Below, in pieces: positions 34,902-44,697 of a stretch of DNA of 64,000 bases. The stretch is taken from the NCBI RefSeq assembly GCF_009184635.1, contig NZ_WELI01000010.1:124001-188000 (forward strand). The letters are read 5' to 3'. The DNA is from Rudanella paleaurantiibacter. GTDB lineage: Bacteria > Bacteroidota > Bacteroidia > Cytophagales > Spirosomataceae. The notes under the pieces are model-generated. The model did not search any database and was not told the DNA's origin. It saw only the letters and a program-made list of their open reading frames with translations. Positions within the stretch are counted from its first letter, which is position 1. Each line of letters starts with the position of its first letter. Position numbers and translations under genes: made by a program.

Positions 34902-35239
34902 GCCGCAAAAATAAGTGTAGAGATTGATCCAGCCGGGTTTAGCACCTAATACACACGAGGGTCCTCAGTACTGGACATTCGGACTTTAGACACTGGACAT
35001 TAGACTTACTACCTTTATATATGGAGGTCTAACGTCTAATGTCCAACATCTAATGTCTAGTACTGAGACGAGGGTCTTTACCGGCTTGCGCAGACAAACA
35101 TACGATACGCCCCATAACCATTCACGAAAAACCAGCAACACCAGCAGCCGGTCATGGTAAATTTCACGGTAGGGTACACTAACTTAACCGAACCTCAGGC
35201 CAGACAATGGCACCATTCATTCCTAAATAGATACGAGCT
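34902..35239. other. Spacer with a MITE-like element
   Basis: This 338-bp stretch between divergent genes contains no gene. A 104-bp inverted-repeat element (annotated separately) occupies 34964-35067. The remaining ~160 bp before the NHL gene presumably contains its promoter; I cannot place it. Confidence 0.6.
34955..35076. mobile_element. MITE-like element with 9-bp flanking direct repeat (copy 1)
   Basis: The element at 34964-35067 has inverted ends (CTCAGTACTGGACATT at left; AATGTCTAGTACTGAG at right, one mismatch) and internal copies of GGACATTAGAC-like sequence. It is flanked by identical 9-bp direct repeats ACGAGGGTC at 34955-34963 and 35068-35076, as expected for a target-site duplication. 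It has no coding capacity. A related element lies at 61036-61122. Confidence 0.75.
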
Positions 35240-36298
35240 ATGCGTACACAATTTCTTTACTTTTTCCTTTTAGTAACCCTCACCGCGCAGGCACAGGACA
35301 ACCTGTCGGTAAGCGGGGTACGGTGCGTGGCCGTTGATAGCCGCGATAATGTGTGGGTGGGCGTTCGTGACCGGCTGCTCAAAGTGACCCCCGACGGTAA
35401 GCCAACGCTGGTGCTCGATGGCTGGAAAAACTACATCAAACCCCTGACCGTCGGAATTAACTACATGGCTATCGACGCCCGCGATAATCTGTTTGTAGTA
35501 GCCACCCGCGATAACCTCATCCGAAAAATAACCCCCGACGGTAAAATCAGCCTCTTTGCCGGACAGCCGTACCAGTACAGCGTAATCGACGGGCCGCTGG
35601 CCAAAGCTAATTTTCGGAGTCTCGACCATATCACGATGGACCGGGCCGGTAATATGTACGTGACAGACGCCGATGAGAAAACGCCCAATACCAACCTGAG
35701 TTATCACAACTACGTGATCCGGCACATCAGCCCGGCCGGGGAGGTGACCACACTGCGCGACAAAGCTACCGGCGAAAAACTCTGGTTTGACATAATCGAT
35801 GGGCTAACCACCGACGCCCAGGGCAACCTGTACATCAGTGATGCTTACCCGCGCTGTATCAAAAAACTGACCTTGACCCCCGACCGTAAGCAAGCTACGG
35901 TGAGTGTGGTGGCCGGGCAATGCGGCAAGCGTGAGTTTCACCCGGTGTACACGCCCGGCGATGTAAAGACTGCCGAGCTGTTTACTCCCGGCCCATTAGC
36001 TTTCTCGCCGAAAGGGGAACTCCATTTTGCTGATGTCCGGCTGCATCGGATTATCAAAATTGCCCAGAATCAGGTGACCGATGTGGCCGGGAACAGTACA
36101 ATCCAGAAAGGCGTGAATATGGGTGGTCGGGCCACGGAGGGCTACAAAGATGGCCCGGCCCGGCAGGCCATGTTCAATTTTCCGCTTGGCAACGCCATTA
36201 CGTTCGATAGTCGGGGCAATCTCTACATTGTCGACGGCGGTAATAACTGTATTCGGAAGCTTTCGGCTGAGGGAATAGTCAGCACCTTTTTGAAGTAA
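35240..36298 (+). CDS. NHL-repeat beta-propeller protein, secreted
   Basis: The 352-aa protein has a signal peptide (MRTQFLYFFLLVTLTAQAQ). It then shows at least five NHL/SMP-30-like blades of the form VAVDSRDNVWVGVRDRLLKVTPDGKP, MAIDARDNLFVVATRDNLIRKITPDGK, MDRAGNMYVTDA, TTDAQGNLYISDAY and TFDSRGNLYIVDGGNNCIRKL. Such propellers bind sugars, lipids or proteins in the periplasm or outside the cell; some have lactonase-like activity, which is not indicated here. It is transcribed alone and followed by a long palindrome. Confidence 0.85.
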   Translation: MRTQFLYFFLLVTLTAQAQDNLSVSGVRCVAVDSRDNVWVGVRDRLLKVTPDGKPTLVLDGWKNYIKPLTVGINYMAIDARDNLFVVATRDNLIRKITPDGKISLFAGQPYQYSVIDGPLAKANFRSLDHITMDRAGNMYVTDADEKTPNTNLSYHNYVIRHISPAGEVTTLRDKATGEKLWFDIIDGLTTDAQGNLYISDAYPRCIKKLTLTPDRKQATVSVVAGQCGKREFHPVYTPGDVKTAELFTPGPLAFSPKGELHFADVRLHRIIKIAQNQVTDVAGNSTIQKGVNMGGRATEGYKDGPARQAMFNFPLGNAITFDSRGNLYIVDGGNNCIRKLSAEGIVSTFLK

Positions 36299-36394
36299 GG
36301 AGCGAGGCTACGCGCCCAGGCTGTATGAATTGACCCGTTTACGACTCCTGTTTAAATTATTTCAGGAGCTTTTAGTATAAAAGAGAGAATTTGT

Positions 36395-36447
36395 GCGGAT
36401 TGGATAAAAATAGCGAACGTTCGCTATTTTTATCCAATCCGCTTTTT
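36395..36447. terminator. 48-bp perfect palindrome with T tract
   Basis: 36395-36442 is a perfect palindrome (24 + 24 nt, centre AACGTT) followed by TTTTT. It lies 97 bp after the NHL stop and 48 bp before the pckA start. A terminator for the NHL gene is the simplest reading; an operator role for pckA is an alternative. Confidence 0.7.
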
Positions 36448-36490
36448 ATCTTCATGCCCAGAATAGGATGACCAACTAAAAAATAACCGC

Positions 36491-38083
36491 ATGGTAGCCC
36501 AGGAAATACAGCCAACTTCTGCTTTTGCTCTCGACACGCCCGATGAAAAAGCGTTGCTTTTCCTCAAAATCAGTGATGTAAAGGAGTTGAACTTTCAGTT
36601 GCCGCCCGCTGCGCTGGTCGAGCACGCGCTACGACGCAACGAAGGGCAACTGACCGATCAGGGGGCATTGATGTGCTCTACCGGGCAGTTTACAGGGCGC
36701 TCGCCCAAAGACCGCTACATTGTTAAAGACGAACTGACCGAGTCGAGAGTCGACTGGGGGGCTGTCAATATTCCGTTCGATGCCGGACAATTTGATCGGC
36801 TGCACCGTAAAATGTGTCATTTTCTGGAATACCAGAAGGTGTACGTACGGTACGCTATGGCCGGGGCCGATCCCCGCTACTCCCTGAAACTGTGTATTCT
36901 GACGACCTCTGCCTGGCAAAACCTGTTTTGTGCGAACATGTTTCTCCGGCCAACCGAAGACGAGCTGGACGATTTTGAGCCCGATTTTACCATTCTGGCC
37001 GTGCCTGAGTTTCTGGCGCACCCGGCCGAAGATGGTACCCGCAACGCCAACTTCGCTATTCTGAACCTGAGCAAGCGGGTGGTGCTGATTGGAGGCACGG
37101 GTTATGCGGGGGAGATCAAAAAAAGTGTATTCTCGGCGTTGAACTTCCTGCTGCCTGCTCAGGGCGTATTGCCCATGCACTGCTCGGCCAATCGGGGTGC
37201 TGAGGGCGATGTCGCTATTTTCTTTGGGCTTTCGGGCACGGGCAAAACCACGCTCTCGGCCGATCCCGAACGCGGGCTCATCGGCGACGATGAACACGGC
37301 TGGAGCGATGAGGGCGTGTTTAACTTCGAAGGGGGTTGTTACGCCAAAGTGATCGACCTCACCCGCGAGCGGGAGCCGCAGATTTTCGACGCGATTCGGT
37401 ATGGGTCTATCGTGGAAAATACCTGTTTCAAGCGCAACAGCCATACCGTTGACTACACCAATACGTCGATTACCGAAAACACGCGGACCTCGTACCCCAT
37501 TGATTTTATCGACAATGCCGTTGTACCCTCGGTTGGCTCGCACCCGAAGGCCATTTTCTTCCTCACCTGCGATGCGTTCGGGGTATTGCCGCCTATTTCA
37601 CGGCTTACGCCTGAGCAGGCTATGGATTACTTCGTGATGGGCTACACCGCGAAAGTAGCCGGTACCGAAATGGGCGTGTCGGAGCCGCAGGCAACGTTTT
37701 CGGCTTGTTTTGGGGCGGCCTTTATGCCGTTGCACCCGACAGTGTATGCCCGGATGCTGGGCGACAAAATCCGGGAGCATCAAACAAGCGTTTGGCTGAT
37801 CAACACCGGCTGGACGGGCGGCAGCTATGGTGTGGGCGAGCGCATGAAATTGGGTTACACCCGCGCCATGATCCGGGCGGTGTTCAACCACACGCTCAAC
37901 GAGGTGACGTTTGAGAAACACCCCGTGTTTGGCGTACAGATGCCTACAAGCTGCCCCGGCGTGCCCGAAACGGTACTCAACCCCCGTCAGACCTGGGCCG
38001 ATCCGGCCGCGTATGATGCTAAAGCCGAGCACCTGAATAGCTTGTTTGCGAGTAAGTTAGCATCATACTCTCCAGCCCTGTAA
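36491..38083 (+). CDS. pckA: Phosphoenolpyruvate carboxykinase (ATP)
   Basis: The 530-aa cytoplasmic enzyme converts oxaloacetate and ATP to PEP, CO2 and ADP, the first committed step of gluconeogenesis from TCA-cycle intermediates. It has full family length. Landmarks are [21 protein letters not shown], the P-loop [37 protein letters not shown] (metal-binding) and [15 protein letters not shown]. The fbp gene starts 4 bp after its stop. The aromatic genes that follow yield succinyl-CoA and acetyl-CoA, so a gluconeogenic operon nearby is metabolically coherent, although no shared control is visible. Confidence 0.97.
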   Translation: MVAQEIQPTSAFALDTPDEKALLFLKISDVKELNFQLPPAALVEHALRRNEGQLTDQGALMCSTGQFTGRSPKDRYIVKDELTESRVDWGAVNIPFDAGQFDRLHRKMCHFLEYQKVYVRYAMAGADPRYSLKLCILTTSAWQNLFCANMFLRPTEDELDDFEPDFTILAVPEFLAHPAEDGTRNANFAILNLSKRVVLIGGTGYAGEIKKSVFSALNFLLPAQGVLPMHCSANRGAEGDVAIFFGLSGTGKTTLSADPERGLIGDDEHGWSDEGVFNFEGGCYAKVIDLTREREPQIFDAIRYGSIVENTCFKRNSHTVDYTNTSITENTRTSYPIDFIDNAVVPSVGSHPKAIFFLTCDAFGVLPPISRLTPEQAMDYFVMGYTAKVAGTEMGVSEPQATFSACFGAAFMPLHPTVYARMLGDKIREHQTSVWLINTGWTGGSYGVGERMKLGYTRAMIRAVFNHTLNEVTFEKHPVFGVQMPTSCPGVPETVLNPRQTWADPAAYDAKAEHLNSLFASKLASYSPAL

Positions 38084-38087
38084 CGGT

Positions 38088-39107
<1,020 letters not shown>

Positions 39108-39121
39108 CCATGTTTTATAAA

Positions 39122-39158
39122 CCCAAAGGCCCGCCAGATAATCTGGCGGGCCTTTGGG
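39122..39158. terminator. Bidirectional terminator between fbp and pcaF
   Basis: An 18-bp stem (39122-39139 with 39141-39158) built on AAAGGCCCGCCAGAT lies between the convergent stops of fbp and pcaF. Confidence 0.78.
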
Positions 39159-39174
39159 GTAAATCTCATTCAGT

Positions 39175-40380
39175 TTATACCCGTTCGATGATGATAGCGT
39201 ACCCCATGCCTACGCCTACGCACATGGTAGCGAGGGCGTAGCGTTTGCCGGTTTTGGCTAATTCGAGCGCGGCCGTCTGAATAATTCGGGTGCCCGACAT
39301 ACCCAGCGGGTGCCCCAGCGCGATGGCTCCGCCGTTGGGATTGATGCGGGGGTCGTTGTCGGCCAGCCCGAGGGCCCGCGTACAGGCGAGCGACTGAGCC
39401 GCGAAGGCTTCGTTCAGCTCGATAATGTCGATCTGATCGAGCGTTAGGCCTGCTTTCTGAAGGGCTTTGCGGGTAGCCGGTACGGGGCCGATGCCCATGA
39501 TGCGTGGCTCCACCCCGGCAACGGCCGAGGCCACAATCCGGGCTTTGGGTGTAAGGCCGTACCGCCGAACAGCCTCGTCGGAAGCGAGCAGCATGGCCGC
39601 TGCGCCATCGTTCAGGCCCGACGCGTTGCCTGCCGTAACCGTACCGCCTTCTTTTTTAAATGCCGGCTTCAGTTTGCCCAGTACCTCCAGCGTGGTTTGG
39701 GGCTTAATGAACTCGTCGGCATCGAACACCGTAGCGGGGCCTTTGCGGGCCGGAATTTGAACGCCTACAATTTCATCGGCAAAACGACCCGCCTGTTGGG
39801 CTCTGGCCGCTTTTTGTTGCGAGTTATAAGCGAACAAATCCTGATCGTCGCGGCTGATAGTATACAGATCGGCGAGGTTTTCGGCCGTAACGCCCATCGC
39901 ATCGGTGCCGTACAGATCCTGCATTTTAGGGTTGACAAACCGCCAGCCAAAGCTCGAATCAAACATTTGGGCGTCGTTGCCAAACGGTTTCGAGGTTTTG
40001 GAGATGACCCAGGGGCCCCGCGTCATGTGCTCCATGCCCCCCGCAACAAACAGATCGCCATCGCCAGCCTTAATAGCCCGGTTGGCGTGTACGACCGCCG
40101 ACATGCCTGACGAGCAGAGCCGGTTGACGGTTTCGCCGGGTACGGTATAGGGTAAACCGGCCAGTAGCAAGGCCATACGGGCCACGTTGCGGTTGTCTTC
40201 GCCGGCCTGATTGTGGCAACCCAGTATCACGTCGTCGATGGCGTCGGCCGGGACGTTTGGGTTGCGCGACAGGAGTTCTCGGATAGGCAAAGCCGCCAGG
40301 TCGTCGGCCCGCACGGGCGACAAACTACCTCCAAAACTGCCAATAGGCGTCCGGACGGCATCGATGATGAATGAATCCAT
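39175..40380 (-). CDS. pcaF: 3-oxoadipyl-CoA / acetyl-CoA thiolase
   Basis: The 401-aa thiolase starts at the ATG at 40380 (the frame is open further upstream through an AT-rich repeat). Catalytic landmarks are [10 protein letters not shown] (acylated Cys near 90), the [10 protein letters not shown] loop, [26 protein letters not shown] (His) and MCVGVGMG (second Cys). In the beta-ketoadipate pathway it cleaves 3-oxoadipyl-CoA to succinyl-CoA and acetyl-CoA. The PcaF assignment rests mainly on position, directly after the fused CoA-transferase and in line with the other pca genes; a general acetyl-CoA acyltransferase role cannot be excluded. Confidence 0.9.
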   Translation of the reverse strand: MDSFIIDAVRTPIGSFGGSLSPVRADDLAALPIRELLSRNPNVPADAIDDVILGCHNQAGEDNRNVARMALLLAGLPYTVPGETVNRLCSSGMSAVVHANRAIKAGDGDLFVAGGMEHMTRGPWVISKTSKPFGNDAQMFDSSFGWRFVNPKMQDLYGTDAMGVTAENLADLYTISRDDQDLFAYNSQQKAARAQQAGRFADEIVGVQIPARKGPATVFDADEFIKPQTTLEVLGKLKPAFKKEGGTVTAGNASGLNDGAAAMLLASDEAVRRYGLTPKARIVASAVAGVEPRIMGIGPVPATRKALQKAGLTLDQIDIIELNEAFAAQSLACTRALGLADNDPRINPNGGAIALGHPLGMSGTRIIQTAALELAKTGKRYALATMCVGVGMGYAIIIERV

Positions 40381-40403
40381 AGGTATTGAGTGAATTAGCG
40401 ATT

Positions 40404-40460
40404 GAGTGAATGAGTGATTGAGTGAATGTATTCCGTTTTCGCTCAATCACTCATTCACTC
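40404..40460. repeat. Inverted repeat in the pcaF-pcaIJ spacer
   Basis: A perfect 19-bp stem, GAGTGAATGAGTGATTGAG (40404-40422) with 40442-40460, plus further loose GAGTGAAT copies. It fills the spacer, ending 2 bp before the CoA-transferase stop. Confidence 0.8.
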
Positions 40461-40461
40461 A

Positions 40462-41805
40462 TTAAATGCGCTCATTAAATGTCGCACTCGTCTTGGCCCG
40501 AACGTCGTCCAGGGTCACGCCGGGCATAAGGTCGATTAGGGTAAGCTGCCCGTCGGGGAACGCAAAAACGGCCAGATCAGTGATAATCATATCGACAACA
40601 CCCGTTGCCGTGAGTGGCAGCGAGCATTGGGGCACCACCTTCGACGAGCCGTCGGGGTTGGTATGCGTCATGGTGATGATCAGCCGCTTAGCTCCTTTGG
40701 CCAGGTCCATAGCCCCGCCAACGCCCAGCAACGGCTTGCCCGGCACGGCCCAGTTGGCCAGATTCGCCTGTTCGTCCACTTCCAGGCCGCCCATAATGGC
40801 CACGTCGATATGCCCACCCCGAATCATGGCAAACGAGTCGGCGCTGTCGAAATAGCTGCTGCCTTTGAGGGCCGTTACCGGAATCTTACCCGCATTAACG
40901 GGGTAATCCATCGCGCCACCACCGTCGGCTGGTACGGGGCCAACGCCCAACATCCCGTTTTCGGTGTGCATAATGATGCCGTGCTCGTCGGTGATCAGGT
41001 CGGCTACGAGCGTTGGAATACCAATGCCCAGATTGACCACATCGCCTTTTTTCAGCTCGGCCAATGCCCGCCGGGCCATATTCATGCGGACTTCGTCTAC
41101 TTTTTTCGACGATGATACCGAGGCCGAACTGCCGAGGTCTTCGAGCGTAAGCGTCGCCTGCACCAGATAGTCGACATAGCAGCCGGGCGTATGCACGTGT
41201 TCGGGGGCAATAGCGCCCACCGGTACAATTTCTTCCACTTCGGCAATAACCAGGTCGGCGGCTGTCGCCATCGCCTTGTTAAAGTTGTTTTCGGTCATGC
41301 GGTATTGCAGGTTCCCAGCCGTATCGGCACGCCAGGCCCGAATAAACGCCACGTTGCCCCGAATGCTTTTGATGAACACCTGCTCGACCCCGTCGATCAC
41401 CTTGGTTTCGCGACCTTCGGCGAGCGGTGTACCGGCCGATGTCGGGGTGTAAAAACCACCGATTCCGGCTCCACCGGCCCGGATGGCCTCAGCGAGGGTT
41501 CCTTGTGGCAACAGTTCGTAGGCAACCTGCCCGCTTTGGGCGGCCTTAACGGCGTCGGGGTTCGATGTGAAAAACGAACCAATCATTTTCCGAATCTGCC
41601 CGTTGCGCAACAGACGGCCTCCGCCCAGACCGGCCTCGCCGGTATTGTTGCCCACAAAGGTCAGATTCCCGGTTCCCAGCTCGGCGAGGGCGTGCATGAG
41701 GTGAACCGGGTTGCCGGTCATTCCGAAACCGCCTTGCAGGAGCACATCGCCCTCTTTAACCAGCCCGGCCGCCGTTTGACTATCAATTATTGGTACTTGC
41801 TTCAT
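40462..41805 (-). CDS. pcaIJ: 3-oxoadipate CoA-transferase, fused A and B subunits
   Basis: This single 447-aa chain contains both halves of a family I CoA-transferase. The alpha-like part carries [19 protein letters not shown] and ends near residue 230. The beta-like part carries [21 protein letters not shown] and the catalytic glutamate in [10 protein letters not shown]. In most bacteria these are separate PcaI and PcaJ subunits; fused forms are also known (mammalian SCOT type). It moves CoA from succinyl-CoA to 3-oxoadipate. Substrate choice is inferred from the pca neighbours. The ATG at 41805 is chosen; the longer frame runs into a repeat. Confidence 0.88.
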   Translation of the reverse strand: MKQVPIIDSQTAAGLVKEGDVLLQGGFGMTGNPVHLMHALAELGTGNLTFVGNNTGEAGLGGGRLLRNGQIRKMIGSFFTSNPDAVKAAQSGQVAYELLPQGTLAEAIRAGGAGIGGFYTPTSAGTPLAEGRETKVIDGVEQVFIKSIRGNVAFIRAWRADTAGNLQYRMTENNFNKAMATAADLVIAEVEEIVPVGAIAPEHVHTPGCYVDYLVQATLTLEDLGSSASVSSSKKVDEVRMNMARRALAELKKGDVVNLGIGIPTLVADLITDEHGIIMHTENGMLGVGPVPADGGGAMDYPVNAGKIPVTALKGSSYFDSADSFAMIRGGHIDVAIMGGLEVDEQANLANWAVPGKPLLGVGGAMDLAKGAKRLIITMTHTNPDGSSKVVPQCSLPLTATGVVDMIITDLAVFAFPDGQLTLIDLMPGVTLDDVRAKTSATFNERI

Positions 41806-41828
41806 TATGTTGGAGTAGGTGTCGTGGA

Positions 41829-41946
41829 GAATGAATAATGTATAGTGCACAATGAATAATGTATAGTGCATAATGGATAAGCTGATAATCAATAGCATTA
41901 TCCTTTACCCATTGTACATTATTCATTACCCATTGTGCATTATTCC
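41829..41946. repeat. AT-rich direct and inverted repeats, pcaIJ-pobA spacer
   Basis: AATGAATAATGTATAGTGCA occurs twice in tandem (41830-41849 and 41851-41870). An approximate inverted copy follows at 41887-41946, so the whole spacer can fold into a long imperfect hairpin. Confidence 0.8.
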
Positions 41947-41959
41947 TTCACTTAACTAT

Positions 41960-43153
41960 TCATTTAGTAAACGATTCAAAAGGCAGACCGACGTAGTTTT
42001 CGGCGACGGTGGCCGCGTAATTGTCTGAAATACGAATGTAGTCGAATTTGGCCCGTTGCAGACGGTACTGGAACGACCCGTGTTCGTCCTGCTTGTGGAG
42101 GAGCGTGGTCATAAAGTTCGAAAAATCCTGTGCCCGCCAGATGCGCCGGAGGGCCGTGGGCGTGTACATGTCCAGCCCGGTGGTCGAGTTGTTGTGGTAA
42201 TAATCGATAAATGCATCTACCAGGTGCTTCACATCGGCAATGGCGAGGTTGAGACCTTTGCCACCCGTGGGCGGTACAATGTGCGCGGCATCGCCCGCCA
42301 GAAACAGCCGCCCGGCCTGCATGTTATCGATAAAATAACTCCGCATAGGGGTGATGGCTTTTTCAAAAATTGGGCCGGATTGCAGGTTCCAGCCCGGCGT
42401 GCCCAGCCGTACTGATAGTTCTTCCCAAATCTGATCGTCAGACCAGTTATCCACTTTGTCGTCGTTTTCAACCTGAATATACAAACGGCTCACCGTAGAC
42501 GACCGCAGGCTGTGGAGGGCAAAGCCCCGCTCGTGGTAGGCATAAATAAGCTCGTCTGACGAGGGCGGCACGTGGGCCAGAATCCCCAGCCAGCTAAACG
42601 GATACGTGAGCGAATACTCTTTGTACGAATTCTTAGGCAGGGTTTTACGGCCCAGCCCGTGGAATCCGTCGCAGGCGGCAATGAAATCGCACTCCACAAC
42701 GCCTTTTTGGCCGTTTTGCTCGAAATAGATTTTTGGGTGCTTCGTGTCGTAATCGGCCAGTTCGAGGGCGGGGGCCTCAAACAGAATCGTGCCGCCCCCC
42801 GTAATCCAGGCATCGGTCAGGTCTTTAACAACCTCCTGCTGCCCGTAAATGGTAATGTGCCGCCCGTTGGTGTAGGGGCCGAAAGGTACCCGGATACGTT
42901 CGCCGTCGAAGCTCAGGTACACGCCGTGGTGCTCGTGGCCTTCACGTACGAGCCGGTCGGCCAGCCCCAGAGTTTTGAGAATATCCACGGTGTTTTGCTC
43001 CAGCAAGCCTGCGCGCACCCGTGCCTCCACGTACTCGCGGCTGCGGTGCTCAATAATGACCGAGTCGATGCCGTGTTTTTTGAGCCAGTGAGCCAGCGTG
43101 AGCCCGGCGGGGCCTGCGCCAATAATTCCTACCTGTGTTTTAATCGTTTTCAT
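41960..43153 (-). CDS. pobA: 4-hydroxybenzoate 3-monooxygenase
   Basis: The 397-aa flavoprotein converts 4-hydroxybenzoate, NADPH and O2 to protocatechuate. Family length is about 394 aa. Visible motifs are the FAD-binding VGIIGAGPAGLTLAHWLKKHG, the DG motif in IAACDGFHGLGRKTL and the second FAD motif LAGDAAHIVPPTGGKGLN. The ATG at 43153 begins exactly at the Rossmann strand. It connects the upper pathway, whose predicted product is 4-hydroxybenzoate, to the protocatechuate genes. It lies within the pca gene row. Confidence 0.95.
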   Translation of the reverse strand: MKTIKTQVGIIGAGPAGLTLAHWLKKHGIDSVIIEHRSREYVEARVRAGLLEQNTVDILKTLGLADRLVREGHEHHGVYLSFDGERIRVPFGPYTNGRHITIYGQQEVVKDLTDAWITGGGTILFEAPALELADYDTKHPKIYFEQNGQKGVVECDFIAACDGFHGLGRKTLPKNSYKEYSLTYPFSWLGILAHVPPSSDELIYAYHERGFALHSLRSSTVSRLYIQVENDDKVDNWSDDQIWEELSVRLGTPGWNLQSGPIFEKAITPMRSYFIDNMQAGRLFLAGDAAHIVPPTGGKGLNLAIADVKHLVDAFIDYYHNNSTTGLDMYTPTALRRIWRAQDFSNFMTTLLHKQDEHGSFQYRLQRAKFDYIRISDNYAATVAENYVGLPFESFTK

Positions 43154-43210
43154 ACATGAATTGTGGTTTGGATTCCGGGTTTCGGCCGAAAGCGCCTGGG
43201 CTTGTAGGGG

Positions 43211-43354
43211 AATGAATAATGAACAGTGAAAAATGAATAGTGAATAATGGATAATACACAGTGAACAAGGGTGCATTTTGTTAATTATCCATTCTGCATT
43301 GTCCATTCTGCATTGTCCATTCTACATTTTCCATTTCTGCATTACCCATTTCTG
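43211..43354. repeat. AT-rich repeat cluster, pobA-pcaDC spacer
   Basis: Left part: several AATGAATAATG / AGTGAATAATGG copies (43211-43250). Right part: CATTCTGCATTGTC repeated with a 14-bp period (from ~43290), continuing as looser TCCATTCT and CATTTCTGCATTACCC copies. Left and right are broadly complementary. Confidence 0.75.
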
Positions 43355-43433
43355 TACTTACCTGGGCAATAGGAGAGCTGTGGCTTGCCTCAGCAGCCAG
43401 TAACAATCGCCTGAAACGCCCGAATCGGGTTGT

Positions 43434-44594
43434 TTACGAGTGGTTTATCGGTAAGGTTGCCAGCACTTCCTGTGCGGCATGAAAGGCTTCGTTGGCTGCC
43501 GGTAGCCCGCAATACAGGGCCGACTGCATGATGACTTCTTTGATCTCGTCGGGGCTAACTCCGTTGTGAATGGCTGCCCGCACGTGCATCTGAAATTCGG
43601 CTTTCCGGTTCAGCGCAATGAGCATGGCGAGAGTAATCAGGCTCCGGCTGTGCTTGGGAAGGCCCGGCCGGGTCCAGATTTCGCCCCAGGCGTAGCGCGT
43701 GATAAAATCCTGAAAGTCGGCCGTAAACTCGGTCGTCTGGCTGTTGGCCCGGTCTACGTGGGCATCGCCCAGCACCGTCCGCCGAACGTGCATTCCCTGC
43801 TCGTAGCGGGTGTCGCCGACCAGAAAATTGATGAGTATCTGAGCGTATTGGCGGGGCAGCTCGGTACTGGCGAGGTGCCGGGCGGGCAACACCACCAGGT
43901 TGGCCGACTGGATGTTGGCTTGCAGAAACTGAGCCTGCTCCACGTTGGTCACGGGGTCTTCGTCGCCGGTAATCACGAGTGTCTCGACCGAAACCCGATT
44001 GAGGTCCTGCCGAAAATCAGCGTCACGGATGGCCGCGCAACAGGCTGCATAGCCGGGCACGGGGCTTCGGAGAAACATGGCCCGCATCTGCGCGACACGG
44101 CTGGTATTGTCGGCCCGGAACAGGGGGGTAAACCATCGTTCCATCGTATCGTCGACAATGGCGGCCATGCCGTGCTCAGTGATCGTGGCAATGCGGCCGT
44201 TCCAGCGTTCGTCGTTGCCGATTTTAGCGCCTGTGTTGCTGATAACCAGCTTTTTGATTCGGTCGGGCCGGTGGATGCCCAGCCACTGACCTGTAAGGCC
44301 ACCCATCGACAGGCCGCAGAAATAAGCCTGCTCGATACCCAGCTCATCCATCAGACTGATTACATCTTCGCCGAGCTGGGCAATGGTGTAGGCGTCGCCG
44401 GGCGAACCGTCGCCCGGCAGCGTTGTCGGTTGGTAGCTGCCACCGTGCCCCCGGGTATCGTACTGGAGTACCCGGAAATAAGGCAGTAGGTACGGCAAAA
44501 GCTCGTCCCACATGCTCATTTCCGAACCGAGCGAGTTTGAGAAAATCAAAACCGGGCTGTTGGGTGTGCCAGAAAGTTTGTAGTTCAGAGACAT
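43434..44594 (-). CDS. pcaL: Fused 3-oxoadipate enol-lactonase / 4-carboxymuconolactone decarboxylase
   Basis: The 386-aa protein joins two pathway enzymes. Residues ~1-260 are the alpha/beta-hydrolase PcaD (FSNSLGSEMSMWD, nucleophile S96 in CGLSMGGLTG, and a C-terminal His in RHLASTELP). Residues ~265-386 are the carboxymuconolactone decarboxylase PcaC (RRTVLGDAHVDRA, YAWGEIWTRPGL, RAAIHNGVSPDEIKEVIMQ). Together they turn 4-carboxymuconolactone into 3-oxoadipate enol-lactone and then 3-oxoadipate. Such fusions are called PcaL in actinobacteria. The ATG at 44594 is chosen over a TTG two codons earlier. Confidence 0.93.
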   Translation of the reverse strand: MSLNYKLSGTPNSPVLIFSNSLGSEMSMWDELLPYLLPYFRVLQYDTRGHGGSYQPTTLPGDGSPGDAYTIAQLGEDVISLMDELGIEQAYFCGLSMGGLTGQWLGIHRPDRIKKLVISNTGAKIGNDERWNGRIATITEHGMAAIVDDTMERWFTPLFRADNTSRVAQMRAMFLRSPVPGYAACCAAIRDADFRQDLNRVSVETLVITGDEDPVTNVEQAQFLQANIQSANLVVLPARHLASTELPRQYAQILINFLVGDTRYEQGMHVRRTVLGDAHVDRANSQTTEFTADFQDFITRYAWGEIWTRPGLPKHSRSLITLAMLIALNRKAEFQMHVRAAIHNGVSPDEIKEVIMQSALYCGLPAANEAFHAAQEVLATLPINHS

Positions 44595-44697
44595 GGGCAA
44601 TTAGCGAATGAGCGAATTGGTGAATGAGTGAATGGGTGTGGGCGACAGACGGCAATGCGAGCTAACCAAAAACTATAAACTAAAAACTATAAACTCG

